A stretch of 58,000 nt of DNA, taken from contig CM055113.1 of NCBI GenBank assembly GCA_029204225.1, positions 28,875,252-28,933,251 of the forward strand, in the 5' to 3' direction. Shown here one piece after another: positions 34,461-47,300 of the stretch. This stretch comes from Diphasiastrum complanatum. Its lineage: Eukaryota; Streptophyta; Lycopodiopsida; Lycopodiales; Lycopodiaceae. Position 1 is the stretch's first letter; each line of letters begins with the position of its first letter. Below the pieces are notes generated by a model that saw only the letters and a program-made list of their open reading frames with translations, had not been told where the DNA came from and ran no database searches. A program made the translations under genes and the position numbers.

Positions 34461-34626
34461 CCTACGTCCGGTCTCAAGGGGAATGTGACTTGAGAGGGAT
34501 CCTCTGTTTAGCTTTGGTTGGTATGTTCGTTTGTGGTGTGCTTGCCTGGACCTGAATTATCCCTGACTACTTCTTTTGATCCAGGTGATCTGATCTAGTT
34601 GGGAGTTGTGAGAGGAGCTTACATTT

Positions 34627-37600
34627 ATGAGTGGACGACGCACAAGTATGGAAAGGAACTTCCATGGGGCAACCCCCAAGATTGGTTCAAGATTGTTATT
34701 CTTATCAGGAAAGATCGCGGGGAGGAAGTCAGATTTCATGATCGACTCCGGAGCTTCACATAACTATATCTCAAGGAGCGTAGTGGAACAATTCAGCTTG
34801 CCGACCAGGAATGTTACATCTACTCTCAAGGTAGAAACAGCGAAGGGAGCACTAGATGCAGACAAAGCGACATTGAACATCCCGGTGCAGATTGGAAGAT
34901 GGAAGGCTAAACTTAGCTTTGTGATTTTAGAGATGGATGCCTTTGATGTGATTTTGGGCCTCCCTTGGTTAAATGAACACTGTATCGCAGTTTTGGGTAG
35001 GAGCTCAAACTTGGTCCTCTTGGATTATAAGGGACAAATCTGCGTGACAAAAGCCCTGCCCGGAGGAAATGCTAAGGATACCGATATTGAACAAAATCTG
35101 GTTGCAGCATTAATGATGAAAAGAATGGCGAAAGGGAAAAGGTCAAAGTGCTTTCTTTGCATCTGTCGAGAAGTCCCAGAAGGGAAAAGCGTGCGACAAG
35201 AAAACTTGCCGAAAGAAGTGGCAGATCTGTTAGAAGAATTTAGCGATGTGTTCCCGGAGGAACTCCCAGCTAAGCTACCTCCTCGAAGACCAGTGGACCA
35301 TAAAATTGAGTTGGTACCAGGAACAGAGCCAACTTCACGAGCACCCTACAGAATGTCACAAGAAGAGTTGGCGGAACTGAAACGACAACTTGGTGAATTG
35401 ATAGACAAAGGTTTTATTAGACCTAGCGCTTCACCTTTTGGAGCCCCAGTGTTGTTCGTGGAAAAGGCAGACAAAACTCTTCGAATGTGTGTGGATTATC
35501 GCATGCTTAACAAGAGTACCATCAAGAACAAGTACCCCATGCCTAGAATTGATGACCTATTCGACCAACTCAAACATGCCAAATACTTTAGCCGAATAGA
35601 TCTCAGATCTGGATATCATCAAATTCGAATAGCTAAAGGTGATGAGCACAAAACGGCGTTTCGAACGCGGTACGGAAGTCACGAGTTCCTAGTGATGCCA
35701 TTCGGTCTAACAAACGCACCAGCCACTTTTTGCACGTTGATGAACAATATATTTCAAGACTGCCTGGATGAATTTGTCATTGTGTACATTGATGACATAT
35801 TAGTATTTAGCCGGAACCTTAAAGATCACATTCAACATTTAAGGACAGTTCTCCAACGACTGAGGAGGAACTGCTTGTTCGCGAAAAGAGAGAAATGTGA
35901 GTTTGTGGTGGAGGAAGTTGACTTCCTTGGACATGTTATAGGCCACGGACGGATTCGAATGGATCCTAAGAAGATCAAGGCTATCTTGGATTGGCTAGCA
36001 CCTAAAACTGTTCATGGCATCAAATCCTTTGTGGGCTTATGTAACTTTTACAGGAGATTCATTGAGGCATTTAGCAAAATTGTGGCACCACTGTTGGAGC
36101 AGACCAAGACTCATCTGAAGATGACATGGACACCGGAATGTGAAGCAGCGTTCCAGGAACTAAAACGACGGATCACTCAAGAACCCATCCTTGCCTTACC
36201 GGACTTTAGCAAACCTTTTGAAATACATACAGATGCGTCGAACTTTGCTATTGGGGCCGTGCTGATGCAAGACGGAAAACCTGTTGCATATTTTTCAAAG
36301 AAATTGAGTGACGTAGAGCGACGATGGCCAACTCATGAAAAAGAAATGGTCGCAGTGGTCCAAGCAGTGGATCATTGGAGACATTATGTGGCAGGAAAAC
36401 CCTTTAAGGCGTTCACTGATAATGTATCACTCAAGTACTTCTCATCCCAAGGTATGCTCACGCCAAAGCAAATGCGATGGCAAAACTTTCTCTCAAAATT
36501 CAATATAGACATTTTACACACGGCGGGAAAGAACAATGTGGTGGCGGACGCACTAAGTAGACAAGAACACTTGATGGCAACAGTGACAACTCAGGTGACT
36601 GACCTACTCCAAGAAATCAGAGAGAATTATGGTGTGGATGCGTTGGCGAAGGACTTAATGATCGAATTCCAGCTGGGAAAGCCTCATAAACATTTCACTT
36701 GGAAAGATCAAATGGTTGTTTATAAACAACGCAGAGTATATGTCCCAGACAGCATCAACCTGAGGAAGAAAGTCTTGCGAGAACATCATGACGTACTAGC
36801 CGCCGGGCATCCAGGGGTGAATCGCATGTATGAACTTCTCAAAAGAGGCTTCTATTGGCCAAGTATGTGGGCAGACATTGAATCTTATGTACAAACATGC
36901 CCGACATGTCAACAAGTGAAGGTGGAACCGCTAGCTCCGGCTGGACTACTCCAACCATTACCGGTACCAGCATACCCATGGGATTCGGTGAGCATGGATT
37001 TTATTGTTCAACTACCACGGTGCCAAGGATTCGACTCAATTTATGTGGTGGTTGACCGCTTTTCAAAGCAAGTTCATCTAGTACCAACTAAAAGTTCAGT
37101 GACAGCTGAAGAAGTGGCAAGGTTATTTTTCAAATGTGTTTTCAAATACCACGGCCTGCCTAGAACGATTATTTCTGACCGAGACACCAAGTTCGTCGGA
37201 AAGTTTTGGACTTGTCTATTTCGCCTCGTGGGAACCGGATTGAATTTCAGTACTGCATATCATCCTCAGACAGATGGGCAAACGGAGCGAGTCAATCGAC
37301 AGATTGAACAATATTTACGAAATTATGTCGCTTGGGACCAATCCGATTGGGTCAACTACTTGGATATTCTCGAGTTTGCACATAACAACCAAGTGAACAG
37401 ATCTACTGGAAGGGCACCCTTCGAGATAAGCAATGGTCGGCTACCGATTGTTCCAAGCTCTTTTCTTACAGGCGTGCAGGAAACACCAGTACCCACTGTG
37501 GAGGAATTCATCAATGAGTGGCACACAAAGTTGACCGAGGTGAAGGCGTTTTTAGAGCAGTCACAAAGGAGTATGGCAGCTGACGTAAACCCACATCGAC

Positions 37601-38109
37601 GAGAACTGGAATTTGAGGAAGGTGATCAAGTATGGCTGAACACAAAGAACATTGCGCTACCAAAAGGTTTTTCTCATAAGTTTGCTCGACCTTATGCGGG
37701 ACCATATTATGTCACCAAGAAGATCAACCCAGTGGCTTATCGATTAGCGTTGCCATCCAGCTTGGATATACACAATGTGTTTCATATCTCATTACTCAAA
37801 CGGTACAAACCAGATGAGCGATTTGATCGGCAACACGAACTCCGTCACCCACCAACGACACTTGATGATACGAAGAGGCAGCTTGTACCAGAACAAATAT
37901 TGACACATAGAAAGCGAACTGGCGTTCAACGTGAATATCTAGTGAAGTGGCTACGGGCTCCACTTATTGAGGCTTCTTGGGAGTACGAAGACAAACTTAA
38001 GGAGGGAGCCCCTGAAGTACTAGCAGATTATCTGCAGAAGAACCAACGCAATAGCCGTTTTCCCAGATCGGCACACAAAGCACTACCTGGCGGCATGCCT
38101 CTTACATAA
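34627..38109 (+). CDS. pol: Chromovirus Pol polyprotein (PR-RT-RH-IN-chromodomain)
   Basis: Intact 1160-codon frame from the first ATG after the leader. Aspartic protease with [10 protein letters not shown] (D40). Reverse transcriptase about 185-470 with YIDD at 387-390. RNase H about 525-650 with HTDAS (D536), where the usual TDH reads TDN. Integrase HHCC zinc module (H721/H728, C758, C761) and core D791, D851, E887, a DD35E spacing. GPY/F module with AGPYY at 1024-1028. C-terminal chromodomain about 1087-1140 ([20 protein letters not shown]). It copies element RNA to cDNA and integrates it; the chromodomain targets modified chromatin in this clade. Usual chromovirus polyproteins begin with Gag of 300 or more residues including a zinc knuckle; neither is present, so particles must use Gag from elsewhere. 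Confidence 0.95.
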   Translation: MSGRRTSMERNFHGATPKIGSRLLFLSGKIAGRKSDFMIDSGASHNYISRSVVEQFSLPTRNVTSTLKVETAKGALDADKATLNIPVQIGRWKAKLSFVILEMDAFDVILGLPWLNEHCIAVLGRSSNLVLLDYKGQICVTKALPGGNAKDTDIEQNLVAALMMKRMAKGKRSKCFLCICREVPEGKSVRQENLPKEVADLLEEFSDVFPEELPAKLPPRRPVDHKIELVPGTEPTSRAPYRMSQEELAELKRQLGELIDKGFIRPSASPFGAPVLFVEKADKTLRMCVDYRMLNKSTIKNKYPMPRIDDLFDQLKHAKYFSRIDLRSGYHQIRIAKGDEHKTAFRTRYGSHEFLVMPFGLTNAPATFCTLMNNIFQDCLDEFVIVYIDDILVFSRNLKDHIQHLRTVLQRLRRNCLFAKREKCEFVVEEVDFLGHVIGHGRIRMDPKKIKAILDWLAPKTVHGIKSFVGLCNFYRRFIEAFSKIVAPLLEQTKTHLKMTWTPECEAAFQELKRRITQEPILALPDFSKPFEIHTDASNFAIGAVLMQDGKPVAYFSKKLSDVERRWPTHEKEMVAVVQAVDHWRHYVAGKPFKAFTDNVSLKYFSSQGMLTPKQMRWQNFLSKFNIDILHTAGKNNVVADALSRQEHLMATVTTQVTDLLQEIRENYGVDALAKDLMIEFQLGKPHKHFTWKDQMVVYKQRRVYVPDSINLRKKVLREHHDVLAAGHPGVNRMYELLKRGFYWPSMWADIESYVQTCPTCQQVKVEPLAPAGLLQPLPVPAYPWDSVSMDFIVQLPRCQGFDSIYVVVDRFSKQVHLVPTKSSVTAEEVARLFFKCVFKYHGLPRTIISDRDTKFVGKFWTCLFRLVGTGLNFSTAYHPQTDGQTERVNRQIEQYLRNYVAWDQSDWVNYLDILEFAHNNQVNRSTGRAPFEISNGRLPIVPSSFLTGVQETPVPTVEEFINEWHTKLTEVKAFLEQSQRSMAADVNPHRRELEFEEGDQVWLNTKNIALPKGFSHKFARPYAGPYYVTKKINPVAYRLALPSSLDIHNVFHISLLKRYKPDERFDRQHELRHPPTTLDDTKRQLVPEQILTHRKRTGVQREYLVKWLRAPLIEASWEYEDKLKEGAPEVLADYLQKNQRNSRFPRSAHKALPGGMPLT

Positions 38110-38313
38110 ACATTCATGGCCATTCTGAAGTTCAAGGAACTTTCCGGTATTTTTCTTAAGTTTGCCAATAAATCACTTGCAGCTTTACACAGGTTTTACG
38201 TAAGTGAACTTTATCTACACTTTTCCTGTGCTACTGCCAATGTATTTTGTAATTCAAAGTTGCTAAGGCCGGTGAATTAAGCCCGTGCCATACGTCCTAG
38301 GTCTAGTTTGGCC

Positions 38314-38350
38314 CTGATGAGGACATCAGCTTTTTCAAACGAGGGGAGGA
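38314..38350 (+). other. Pre-PPT hairpin and PPT of chromovirus
   Basis: CTGATG (38314-38319) / CATCAG (38324-38329) with loop AGGA. Purine tract GAGGGGAGGA ends at 38350, directly before the 3' LTR. The hairpin is shared with all LARDs although flanking sequence differs. Confidence 0.8.
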
Positions 38351-39268
38351 TGTTGTAAAGCTGACTCAGGTGCACCCAACGTGCCCTGTAAGACTCTAAG
38401 GGGTGACACTCCCTAAAGTCCCAGAGCAAGTTAGAACGTCAAGGACTGAGCCTCCGACCTGTGGTGAGCCGGTCAAGTAGTCACAAGTCATGAGCTAGCT
38501 CTGGAGCTCGAGTCATGGCCTAGTCAGGAAGCAAGTTGATTCTGCCACCGGAACGGCTCCCGGGACCCATGTTCGGGAGCCAGACTGATTCTGCCAGGCT
38601 TGCCAGGCTTAATCAGCAAAATAAAAACTAAGTCCCAAAAAGCGTGCTTTACCAGAAAGCACTATGTTTCAAACCAGAGGGGGTGCGCCGAATCACAGCA
38701 GAACTATAGGGGGAGTCCGGCAGACAGAAACTTGGGCAGCTCAACCAGCGCCAGGAATCCAGTCGCCAGGTCTCAGCTCCCTCTACCAGCACGAGCCAGG
38801 CACAATGCCCAGCACGTGTTGGTGGCCCCGAGACCGGTCAGTCTATGTATGAATGTAACCTCTTCCAAATCTAATAAAGTTGATCCTTCGGGATGATTAC
38901 CATTTCGGTTTCGCCTCCGGGACTGGTCCAAGTGGAAGGACCCTTACTACAACCTTTTTGCGTCGCTGGCGCCTAAGGGTCCCTGTCATCGACATGGGGC
39001 TTGCCGCTATGCCAATTGGTCAGTTTGGCGACCACTATGCCTTGGGTTTCATGTGTGGCTTGTCTTTGCCTTTGGTTACCTTTTGGGGACGGATTCTGAG
39101 TTGGCTTTCGGGTTGGTTGGGATTCCAGTTTTCTTAAGTCTGAATGGTTAAGCTTGTTACGATTCTGAGTTGGCTTTTACGTAAGTGCATGATGGATGAA
39201 TGTTAGACTTAAGCGCGTGTTGGGGAAACCGCTCAAGTCCCAGCGCCCTTTGAGGCGCCGGCGCAACA
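38351..39268 (+). repeat. 3' LTR of chromovirus
   Basis: 918 bp, matches 32994-33911 except position 38889. Followed by TSD GAAAC. Confidence 0.95.
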
Positions 39269-39459
39269 GAAACCCAGAAGGTAATCAGAGTCAGTTTGAG
39301 GAAAATCCCACTTTATTGATAAATTTGAGAAGGTTACATTTTTTGACCCTAGTCTCCGGGGCGCTAGCATGCCAAGGCGAGAGCCATGACAACATTCCAG
39401 CAAGGGACTCTGAGACTTGGTTGGAGCTCGCCCTGAGTCGCAACCCGCACTCCCCTATA

Positions 39460-39973
39460 TGTAGCGCAGGCATCCCAAAGGGAGCCGGGAACCACGACTT
39501 AGCTTCCCAGCCTTCAACTCTTGCCATCCAAACCCACTTGACATACAAGCAGCCAACTCGCCAACAACGATCAGACTTAACCAACTCGAAGTTCCGAAAA
39601 CCAACATTGAGATCCAACCTGGCGCCATGCCAGATCGGGGGTCCCGATGTGGGTGACTTCCCTCCAAGCAAGCCGCCCGACATACATCAAACTTAACCAA
39701 CTCGAAGCTTCGTTACAAACGAGTAACATCCATTCCAAGCAAGCGGTCTGACTTACATCAGACTTAACCAACTGAAAGCTTCGTCACGAGCGCTGGAAGC
39801 CAACCTGGCGCCAGGTTGGATCTCAATGTTGGTTTTCGGAACTTCGAGTTGGTTAAGTCTGATCGTTGTTGGCGAGTTGGCTGCTTGTATGTCAAGTGGG
39901 TTTGGATGGCAAGAGTTGAAGGCTGGGAAGCTAAGTCGTGGTTCCCGGCTCCCTTTGGGATGCCTGCGCTACA
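39460..39973. repeat. Fold-back 5' LTR of E5
   Basis: Left arm 39460-39809 is the reverse complement of the last ~350 bp of the LTR. From the centre of the 20-bp palindrome at 39800-39819 (on GGCGCC) the forward LTR end runs to 39973. The outer 161 bp of the left arm pair with 39813-39973. Both arms carry the variant CTTCGAGTT where the 3' LTR of the same element has CTTCATGTT. Confidence 0.88.
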
Positions 39974-40295
39974 TGTGGTATCAGAGCCGACTGGCCGGTC
40001 AGCTATGCGGATCTCACGGAAATGGCCACGATTTGGGGTTCATCAAGACAACTGTTGTGCAAGGTGCTGCCCACAGTGTAAGCACGGGTGCGTCCACGGT
40101 CGGGGTGGTTGGCAGGACGGGGGCTTGATGAGTCAAAGTGCTGCCCTTGAGGTGTAAGCACGGTCAGTTTCCGCGGTTCGGGCCTGGCGCCGTCTGCACG
40201 TAGGACAGATGAGGCAATGTGCTGCCATTAGGATGGTGTAAGCACGGTCTGTGCCTTGTGGGGTGCGGGGTGACATATTCACGATGACCACCGTT

Positions 40296-40850
40296 CGTTT
40301 AGCTATAAGGGCTATCGACCAAATTTGGTGGGGGCGTTACTGAGGCAATGTGCTGCCTAACGGTGAAAGCACGGGTGCGTCCACGATTTGGGTGGTATGC
40401 TGCCGATCGTTTAGCTATAAGGGCTATCAACTAAATTTGGTGGGGGCGTTACTGAGGCAATGTGCTGCCTAACGGTGAAAGCACGGGTGCGTCCACGGGG
40501 GTGGTATATTCAAGGATAGCTGCCATTCGTTTAGCTATAAGGGCTATCGACCAAATTTTGTGGGGGCGTTACTGAGGCAATGTGCTGCCTAACGGTGAAA
40601 GCACGGGTGCGTCCACGATTGGGGGGTACGCTGCCGATCGTTTAGCTATAAGGGCTATCGACTAGATTTGGTGGGGGCGTTACTGAGGCAATGTGCTGCC
40701 TGACGGTGAAAGCACGGGTGCGTCCACGGGGGTGGTATATTCAAGGATAGCTGCCGATCGTTTAGCTATAAGGGCTATCGACCAAAAAGTGGTGGGGCGT
40801 GACTGAGGCAATGTGCTGCTTAATGGTGAAAGCACGGATGGTTGGAGGGG
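40296..40850 (+). repeat. Leader tandem array of E5
   Basis: Five units starting CGTTTAGC at 40296, 40408, 40528, 40639 and 40759. The spacing 112/120/111/120 is identical to E1. Confidence 0.9.
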
Positions 40851-42700
40851 TGTCCTATGTGGGCTGATTCTGTGATCGATTTGTATGGGCGCGGCCAGGC
40901 AAAGGTCCGTTGGCAGGACCATCTCAAAGGGGGACCTTGTCTTTGTTACTTGTTAGTAAACCTGCCTGAGTGTCTTACTTGTATGTATTCGTGGTGAGTC
41001 TTAGTACTCGTGCTTTTCCTGGTTTGCATGATTGCTTGTGATACAAGGAGCTGATGGCTCGAGAAGGAACCTTTTCTTTTGAAGGCTGATACCATCAAAC
41101 AAAGAGGACTACAGAATCTGTGGGGCGGATTTGCAGTTCAAGTACTCACACGTGAACGACAACGAAACGACTCAATGTTTGCAAAGGATGGATGGCTAGC
41201 CTATTTCTTGGGTTAGTTTCATTTGCGACAACGCCCACCAGACGCAAGCAGGAAGTCAAAAGTTGGAAAGGGCAATTTCAGGGGAGATCTTCTATGGAGC
41301 AGTTGGTCTTCATTTTGGGACGGCCACCTTCGGAACTGAAACTCACTGAGTATGGGTGATATCCAGTATCAGTTGGGTTTTTCCTCAAAGGGGAAAAGAC
41401 TAGGATCCTCTTCAGAGATTGGCAACAAGTTGGATCGAGCCATAATCCTAGCAGATGGGAAGCAAAGTGTTGGAAAGGCTTTTTGTCCGAAGAACTCTAC
41501 TCTAAAGTCCGATCAGCTGATTTATTAAGTGGAGGGGAACTATCACACACACCTCTCTCTTGGGGCAAATTTTGAATTAAAGTTGATCAAAATGGGGGCA
41601 AATTCAAGGTGACCTAGCCATACTCACACGAGGAGACTGGCGAACTTTGGACCTAATAAGTTGACAAGTTTTTGTTGTGGAAAGGAAAGTTTGTTATAGG
41701 CTTTCTCTAGACCAGCAATGATGAGGAAACATATGAGTACGCTGGCTTGTGTTACGTGTAAGGCAGCTGATCAATGAAGGAACTGAGAAAGTTGAGTCTT
41801 GCATGAGAGACTTGGTATTTCGAACGAACGCTAAGGGACAGTTCGCGTTGAGATCGGACTAGTGCAAACTCTGGGTGCATGTGTCTGATTCAAAGAGAGC
41901 TACTTGAAGCCAAGCTCGATGTACACTTCTTGTTTTGACTGTGAGGCAACTGACCAGTGATGGAATTGTGAAAGTCAAGTTTTGCGCGACGGACATGGTG
42001 CTTCAAACAAACGCGAAGAGATAGTTCGGATGCGGATCAAACTGGTGCGACACTTTGGCTTTCCACGAGGTCAATGGTTACATTTGGGCTGATTCAAAGA
42101 GCTACTTCAAGCTAAGTGAGAGGTGCATTGCGGAGTACTCAATCTTTGCCTACCTTAAAGAGCCAAGATGGAAAAGTATCAAGATCAGGCTTGGACAAGG
42201 AGAGAAATCAAGGTGCAGAAGCAACAAGGCACGGAGTGGACCATAAAGTGGGCAATCAAACGATAAATCCTTCGGCTCAGGGAGCCTTGATACCTGTGCG
42301 GAACTGAACAAACCTGGAGCTCAGGGAGCTCAACACAAAGTGCATCAAGGACAAATCAGGAGCTCAAAGGAGTTCCAAAGTCAAAAGTCAGAAGCGACAG
42401 GGGCGAACATTTCAAAGAAAGGCCTCTGTCACCAATTAATAAGGCTCTCGGGTTTTACGAAAGCGATATCAAATCTACGCTTTTCCCAGACAAAGATATT
42501 TGTTTCAAGTTATGTAATTTTTCAGTACAAAGAGCTGAGCCTCCGACTTGTGGTGTGCCAGCTTCAATGTTAATAAAAAGTGGCCAGTAAATTGAGTACT
42601 GTGCCAAGTAGCATAAATGTATAGTCATTTTAATTGGGAGACACCTTTACTTTAATCTGACATCTGATGAGGACATCAGATTTTATAAAGGTGGGGTGGA

Positions 42701-43945
42701 TGTTGTAAAGCTACCTTTACAAGCTTTACTTTCGGCGCCATTGGCGCCAGCTATGTCCCCGGCGCCAGCAGTGCCCCTGCTGCTCCCGGCGCCAACGGCG
42801 CCGGCGCCGCTCCCGGCGCCACTGTGACCAGAATCCAGCCGGCGCCAAGTTCCTATGGCTGAAAATCTTTGATCGGTTCTAGCGGAGTCCAGAGAGCTCA
42901 GATCGATGTGCAATCACCTCACACGATCTAGGCATGATTAAAGGAAGCCTGGGGATCAATAAAATCTAGAGAGAGAAAATGACTTTCTAGAAAGAGAAAA
43001 TCCTAGAGAGAGAAAAACGTGCTTTACCAGCTTAGGTAGAGTGCTTGTTATGAGGGGAGGTGCCGAATCACACCAATACTATAGGGGAGTGCGGGTTGCG
43101 ACTCAGGGCGAGCTCCAACCAAGTCTCAGCCTCCCTTGCTGGAATGTTGTCATGGCTCTCGCCTTGGCATGCTAGCGCCCCGGAGACTAGGGTCGGTCAC
43201 ACACTTGAAATGTAACCTTCTCAGATTTATCAATAAAGTGGGATTTTCCTCAAACTGACTCTGATTACCTTCTGGGTTTCAGTGTTCGGTAAAAGCGCCA
43301 GTTGTAAGGCCGCTTTCCAAATTTTTAATTTGGCACATAGCTGAGGGTCGTATCCCGGGACGCCAGCGGTATGCCGTCGGGACCATTCGGTCCGTGGCGC
43401 CAGCGGTATGCTGTCGGGACCATTTGGTCCAGGAACTGGTTGTTTCCATATCTGTCGCGGCTTGTGGTTCTGAGTGTTCCTTGCATGAACGTGAATGGGT
43501 TAAGCTCTTGGGGAACGGGCTCTAACCTGTCGGCTGAGTTGGATGGCTTGCTTGGGTGGATGTTACCTGTTTATGGCTGTCCAGTCTGGCGTGGCGCCAG
43601 GTTGGCTTCCAGCGCTCGTGACGAAGCTTTCAGTTGGTTAAGTCTGATGTAAGTCAGACCGCTTGCTTGGAATGGATGTTACTCGTTTGTAACGAAGCTT
43701 CGAGTTGGTTAAGTTTGATGTATGTCGGGCGGCTTGCTTGGAGGGAAGTCACCCACATCGGGACCCCCGATCTGGCATGGCGCCAGGTTGGATCTCAATG
43801 TTGGTTTTCGGAACTTCATGTTGGTTAAGTCTGATCGTTGTTGGCGAGTTGGCTGCTTGTATGTCAAGTGGGTTTGGATGGCAAGAGTTGAAGGCTGGGA
43901 AGCTAAGTCGTGGTTCCCGGCTCCCTTTGGGATGCCTGCGCTACA
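42701..43945 (+). repeat. 3' LTR of E5 (1245 bp)
   Basis: Complete family LTR following the PPT GGTGGGGTGGA. Followed by CTATA. Confidence 0.92.
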
Positions 43946-44398
43946 CTATAGTATTGGTGTGATTCGGCACCCCCTCATACCAAGCACTCTACCCAAGATG
44001 GTAAAGCACGTTTTTCTCTCTCTAGGATTTTCTCTTTCTAGAAAGTCATTTTCTCTCTCTAGATTTTATTGATCCCCAGGCTTCCTTTAATCATGCCTAG
44101 ATCGTGTGAGGTGATTGCACATCGATCTGAGCTCTCTGGACTTCGCTAGAACCGATCAAAGATTTTCAGCCATAGGAACTTGGCGCCGGCTGGATTCTGG
44201 TCACAGTGGCGCCGGGAGCGGCGCCGGCGCCGTTGGCGCCTGGAGCAGCAGGGGCGCTGCTGGCGCCGGGGACATAGCTGGCACCAATGGCGCCGGAAGT
44301 AAAGCTTGTAAAGGTAACTTTACAACAGTGACCGACCCTAGTCTCCGGGGCGCTAGCATGCCAAGGCGAGAGCCATGACAACATTCCAGCAAGGGAGG

Positions 44399-47300
44399 TG
44401 TAGCGCAGGCATCCCAAAGGGAGCCGGGAACCACGACTTAGTGTAGCGCAGGCATCCCAAAGGGAGCCGGGAACCACGACTTAGCTTCCCAGCCTTCAAC
44501 TCTTGCCATCCAAACCCACTTGACATACAAGCAGCCAACTCGCCAACAACGATCAGACTTAACCAACATGAAGTTCCGAAAACCAACATTGAGATCCAAC
44601 CTGGCGCCATGCCAGATCGGGGGTCCCGATGTGGGTGACTTCCCTCCAAGCAAGCCGCCCGACATACATCAAACTTAACCAACTCGAAGCTTCGTTACAA
44701 ACGAGTAACATCCATTCCAAGCAAGCGGTCTGACTTACATCAGACTTAACCAACTGAAAGCTTCGTCACGAGCGCTGGAAGCCAACCTGGCGCCACGCCA
44801 GACTGGACAGCCATAAACAGGTAACATCCACCCAAGCAAGCCATCCAACTCAGCCGACAGGTTAGAGCCCGTTCCCCAAGAGCTTAACCCATTCACGTTC
44901 ATGCAAGGAACACTCAGAACCACAAGCCGCGACAGATATGGAAACAACCAGTTCCTGGACCAAATGGTCCCGACAGCATACCGCTGGCGCCACGGACCGA
45001 ATGGTCCCGACGGCATACCGCTGGCGTCCCGGGATACGACCCTCAGCTATGTGCCAAATTAAAAATTTGGAAAGCGGCCTTACAACTGGCGCTTTTACCG
45101 AACACTGAAACCCAGAAGGTAATCAGAGTCAGTTTGAGGAAAATCCCACTTTATTGATAAATCTGAGAAGGTTACATTTCAAGTGTGTGACCGACCCTAG
45201 TCTCCGGGGCGCTAGCATGCCAAGGCGAGAGCCATGACAACATTCCAGAAAGGGAGGCTGAGACTTGGTTGGAGCTCGCCCTGAGTCGCAACCCGCACTC
45301 CCCTATAGTATTGGTGTGATTCGGCACCCCCCCTCATACCAAGCACTCTACCCAAGCTGGTAAAGCACGTTTTTCTCTCTCTAGGATTTTCTCTTTCTAG
45401 AAAGTCATTTTCTCTCTCTAGATTTTATTGATCCCCAGGCTTCCTTTAATCATGCCTAGATCGTGTGAGGTGATTGCACATCGATCTGAGCTCTCTGGAC
45501 TTCGCTAGAACCGATCAAAGATTTTCAGCCATAGGAACTTTGCGCCGGCTGGATTCTGGTCACAGTGGCGCCGGGAGCGGCGCCGGCGCCGTTGGCGCCG
45601 GGAGCAGCAGGGGCGCTGCTGGCGCCGGGGACATAGCTGGCGCCGATGGCGCCGCAAGTAAAGCTTGTAAAGGTAGCTTTACAACATCCACCCCACCTTT
45701 ATAAAATCTGATGTCCTCATCAGATGTCAGATTAAAGTAAAGGTGTCTCCCAATTAAAATGACTATACATTTAAGCTACTAGGCACAGTACTCAATTTAC
45801 TGGCCACTTTTTATTAACATTGAAGCTGGCACACCACAAGTCGGAGGCTCAGCTCTTTGTACTGAAAAATTACATAACTTGAAAATATATCTTTGTCTGG
45901 GAAAAGCGTAGATTTGATATCGCTTTCGTAAAACCCGAGAACCTTATTAATTGGTGACAGAGGCCTTTCTTTGAAATGTTCGCCCCTGTCGCTTCTGACT
46001 TTCGACTTTGGAACTCCTTTGAGCTCCTGATTTGTCCTTGATGCACTTTGTGTTGAGCTCCCTGAGCTCCAGATTTGTTCGGTTCCGCATAGGTATCAAG
46101 GCTCCCTGAGCCGAAGGATTTATCGTTTGATTACCCACTTTATGGTCCACTCTGTGCCTTGTTGCTTCTGCACCTTGATTTCTCTCCTTGTCCCAGCCTG
46201 ATCTTGATACTTTTCCATCTTGGCTCTTTAAGGTAGGCAAAGATTGAGTACTCCGCAATGCACCTCTCACTTAGCTTGAAGTAGCTCTTTGAATCAACCC
46301 AAATGTAACCATTGACCTCGTGAAAAGCCAAAGGGTCGCACCAGTTTGATCCGCATCCGAACTATCTCTTCGCGTTTGTTTGAAGCACCATGTCCGTCGC
46401 GCAAAACTTGACTTTCACAATTCCATCACTGGTCAGTTGCCTCACATTCAAAAACAAGAAGTGTACATCGAGCTTGGCTTCAAGTAGCTCTCTTTGATTC
46501 AGACACATGCACCCAGAGTTTGCACTAGTCCGATCTCAACGCGAACTATCCCTTAGCGTCCGTTCGAAATACCAAGTCTCTCATGCAAGACTCAACTTTC
46601 ACAGATCCTTCATTGATCAGCTGCCTTACACATAACACAAGCCAGCGTACTCATATGTTTCCTCATCATTGCTGGTCTAGAGAAAGCCTATAACAAACTT
46701 TCCTTTCCACAACAAAAACTTGTCAACTTATTAGGTCCAAAGTTCGCCAGTCTCCTCGTGTGAGTATGGCTAGGTCACCTTGAATTTGCCCCCATTTTGA
46801 TCAACTTTCATTCAAAATTTGCCCCAAGAGAGAGGTGTGTGTGATAGTTCCCCTCCACTTAATAAATCAGCTGATCGGACTTAGAGTAGAGTTCTTCGGA
46901 CAAAAAGCCTTTCCAACACTTTGCTTCCCATCTGCTAGGATTATGGCTCGATCCAACTTGTTGCCAATCTCTGAAGAGGATCCTAGTCTTTTCCCCTTTG
47001 AGGAAAAACCCAACTGATACTGGATATCACCCATGCTCAGTGAGTTTCAGTTCCGAAGGTGGCCGTCCCAAAATGAAGACCAACTGCTATAGAAGATCTC
47101 CCCTGAAATTGCCCTTTCCAACTTTTGACTTCCTGCTTGCGTCTGGTGGGCGTTGTCGCAAATGAAACTAACCCAAGAAACAGGCTAGCCATCCATCCTT
47201 TGCAAACATTGAGTCATTTCGTTGTCGTTCACGTGCGAGTACTTGAACTGCAAATCCGCCGCACAGATTCTGGATATCGCTCATGCTCAGTGAGTTTCAG

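Larger units (their letters stand above)
32994..39268 (+). mobile_element. Chromovirus (Ty3/gypsy), young, Gag-less
   Basis: 6275 bp with 918-bp LTRs, TSD GAAAC at 32989-32993 and 39269-39273, PBS at 33914, PPT ending 38350. The LTRs differ at one site (G at 33532, C at 38889), so the insertion is recent. The single ORF starts at the protease, and only a 715-bp leader stands where gag should be. The LTR is related to, but clearly diverged from, the LARD LTR (shared TGTTGTAAAGCT start, AGCGTGCTTTACCAG-like and GAATCACA-like blocks); the leader is almost the same. Confidence 0.95.
39460..43945 (+). mobile_element. LARD E5 with fold-back 5' LTR
   Basis: TSD CTATA at 39455-39459 and 43946-43950; removal restores the reverse M1 LTR. 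The right end is a normal LTR 3' end (GCGCTACA). The left end is also an LTR 3' end, in reverse (TGTAGCGC). Then PBS 39976-39988, five-unit leader array, relic internal region, PPT ending 42700, complete 3' LTR 42701-43945. Subfamily of E1. Confidence 0.9.
28485..44327 (-). mobile_element. LARD M1 with chromovirus and E5 nested in its 5' LTR
   Basis: 3' LTR 28485-29729, internal 29730-32323, 5' LTR in three pieces from 32324 to 44327. The right flank is GTGAC inside LTR X, but the left flank is CAAGG in copia, so its left LTR is probably a recombinant with the lost left part of X. Subfamily with 252-bp duplication. Confidence 0.85.
32324..44327 (-). repeat. 5' LTR of M1, split twice
   Basis: Pieces 32324-32993, 39274-39459 and 43951-44327 total 1233 bp, the family length, once the chromovirus (TSD GAAAC) and E5 (TSD CTATA) are removed. 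Confidence 0.9.

Noticed and set aside
45474-45704. Alanine/glycine-rich frame beginning MHIDLSSLDFART, antisense in every LTR
   Set aside because: Produced by the GGCGCC tract; its length changes with tract slippage and it has no independent support.
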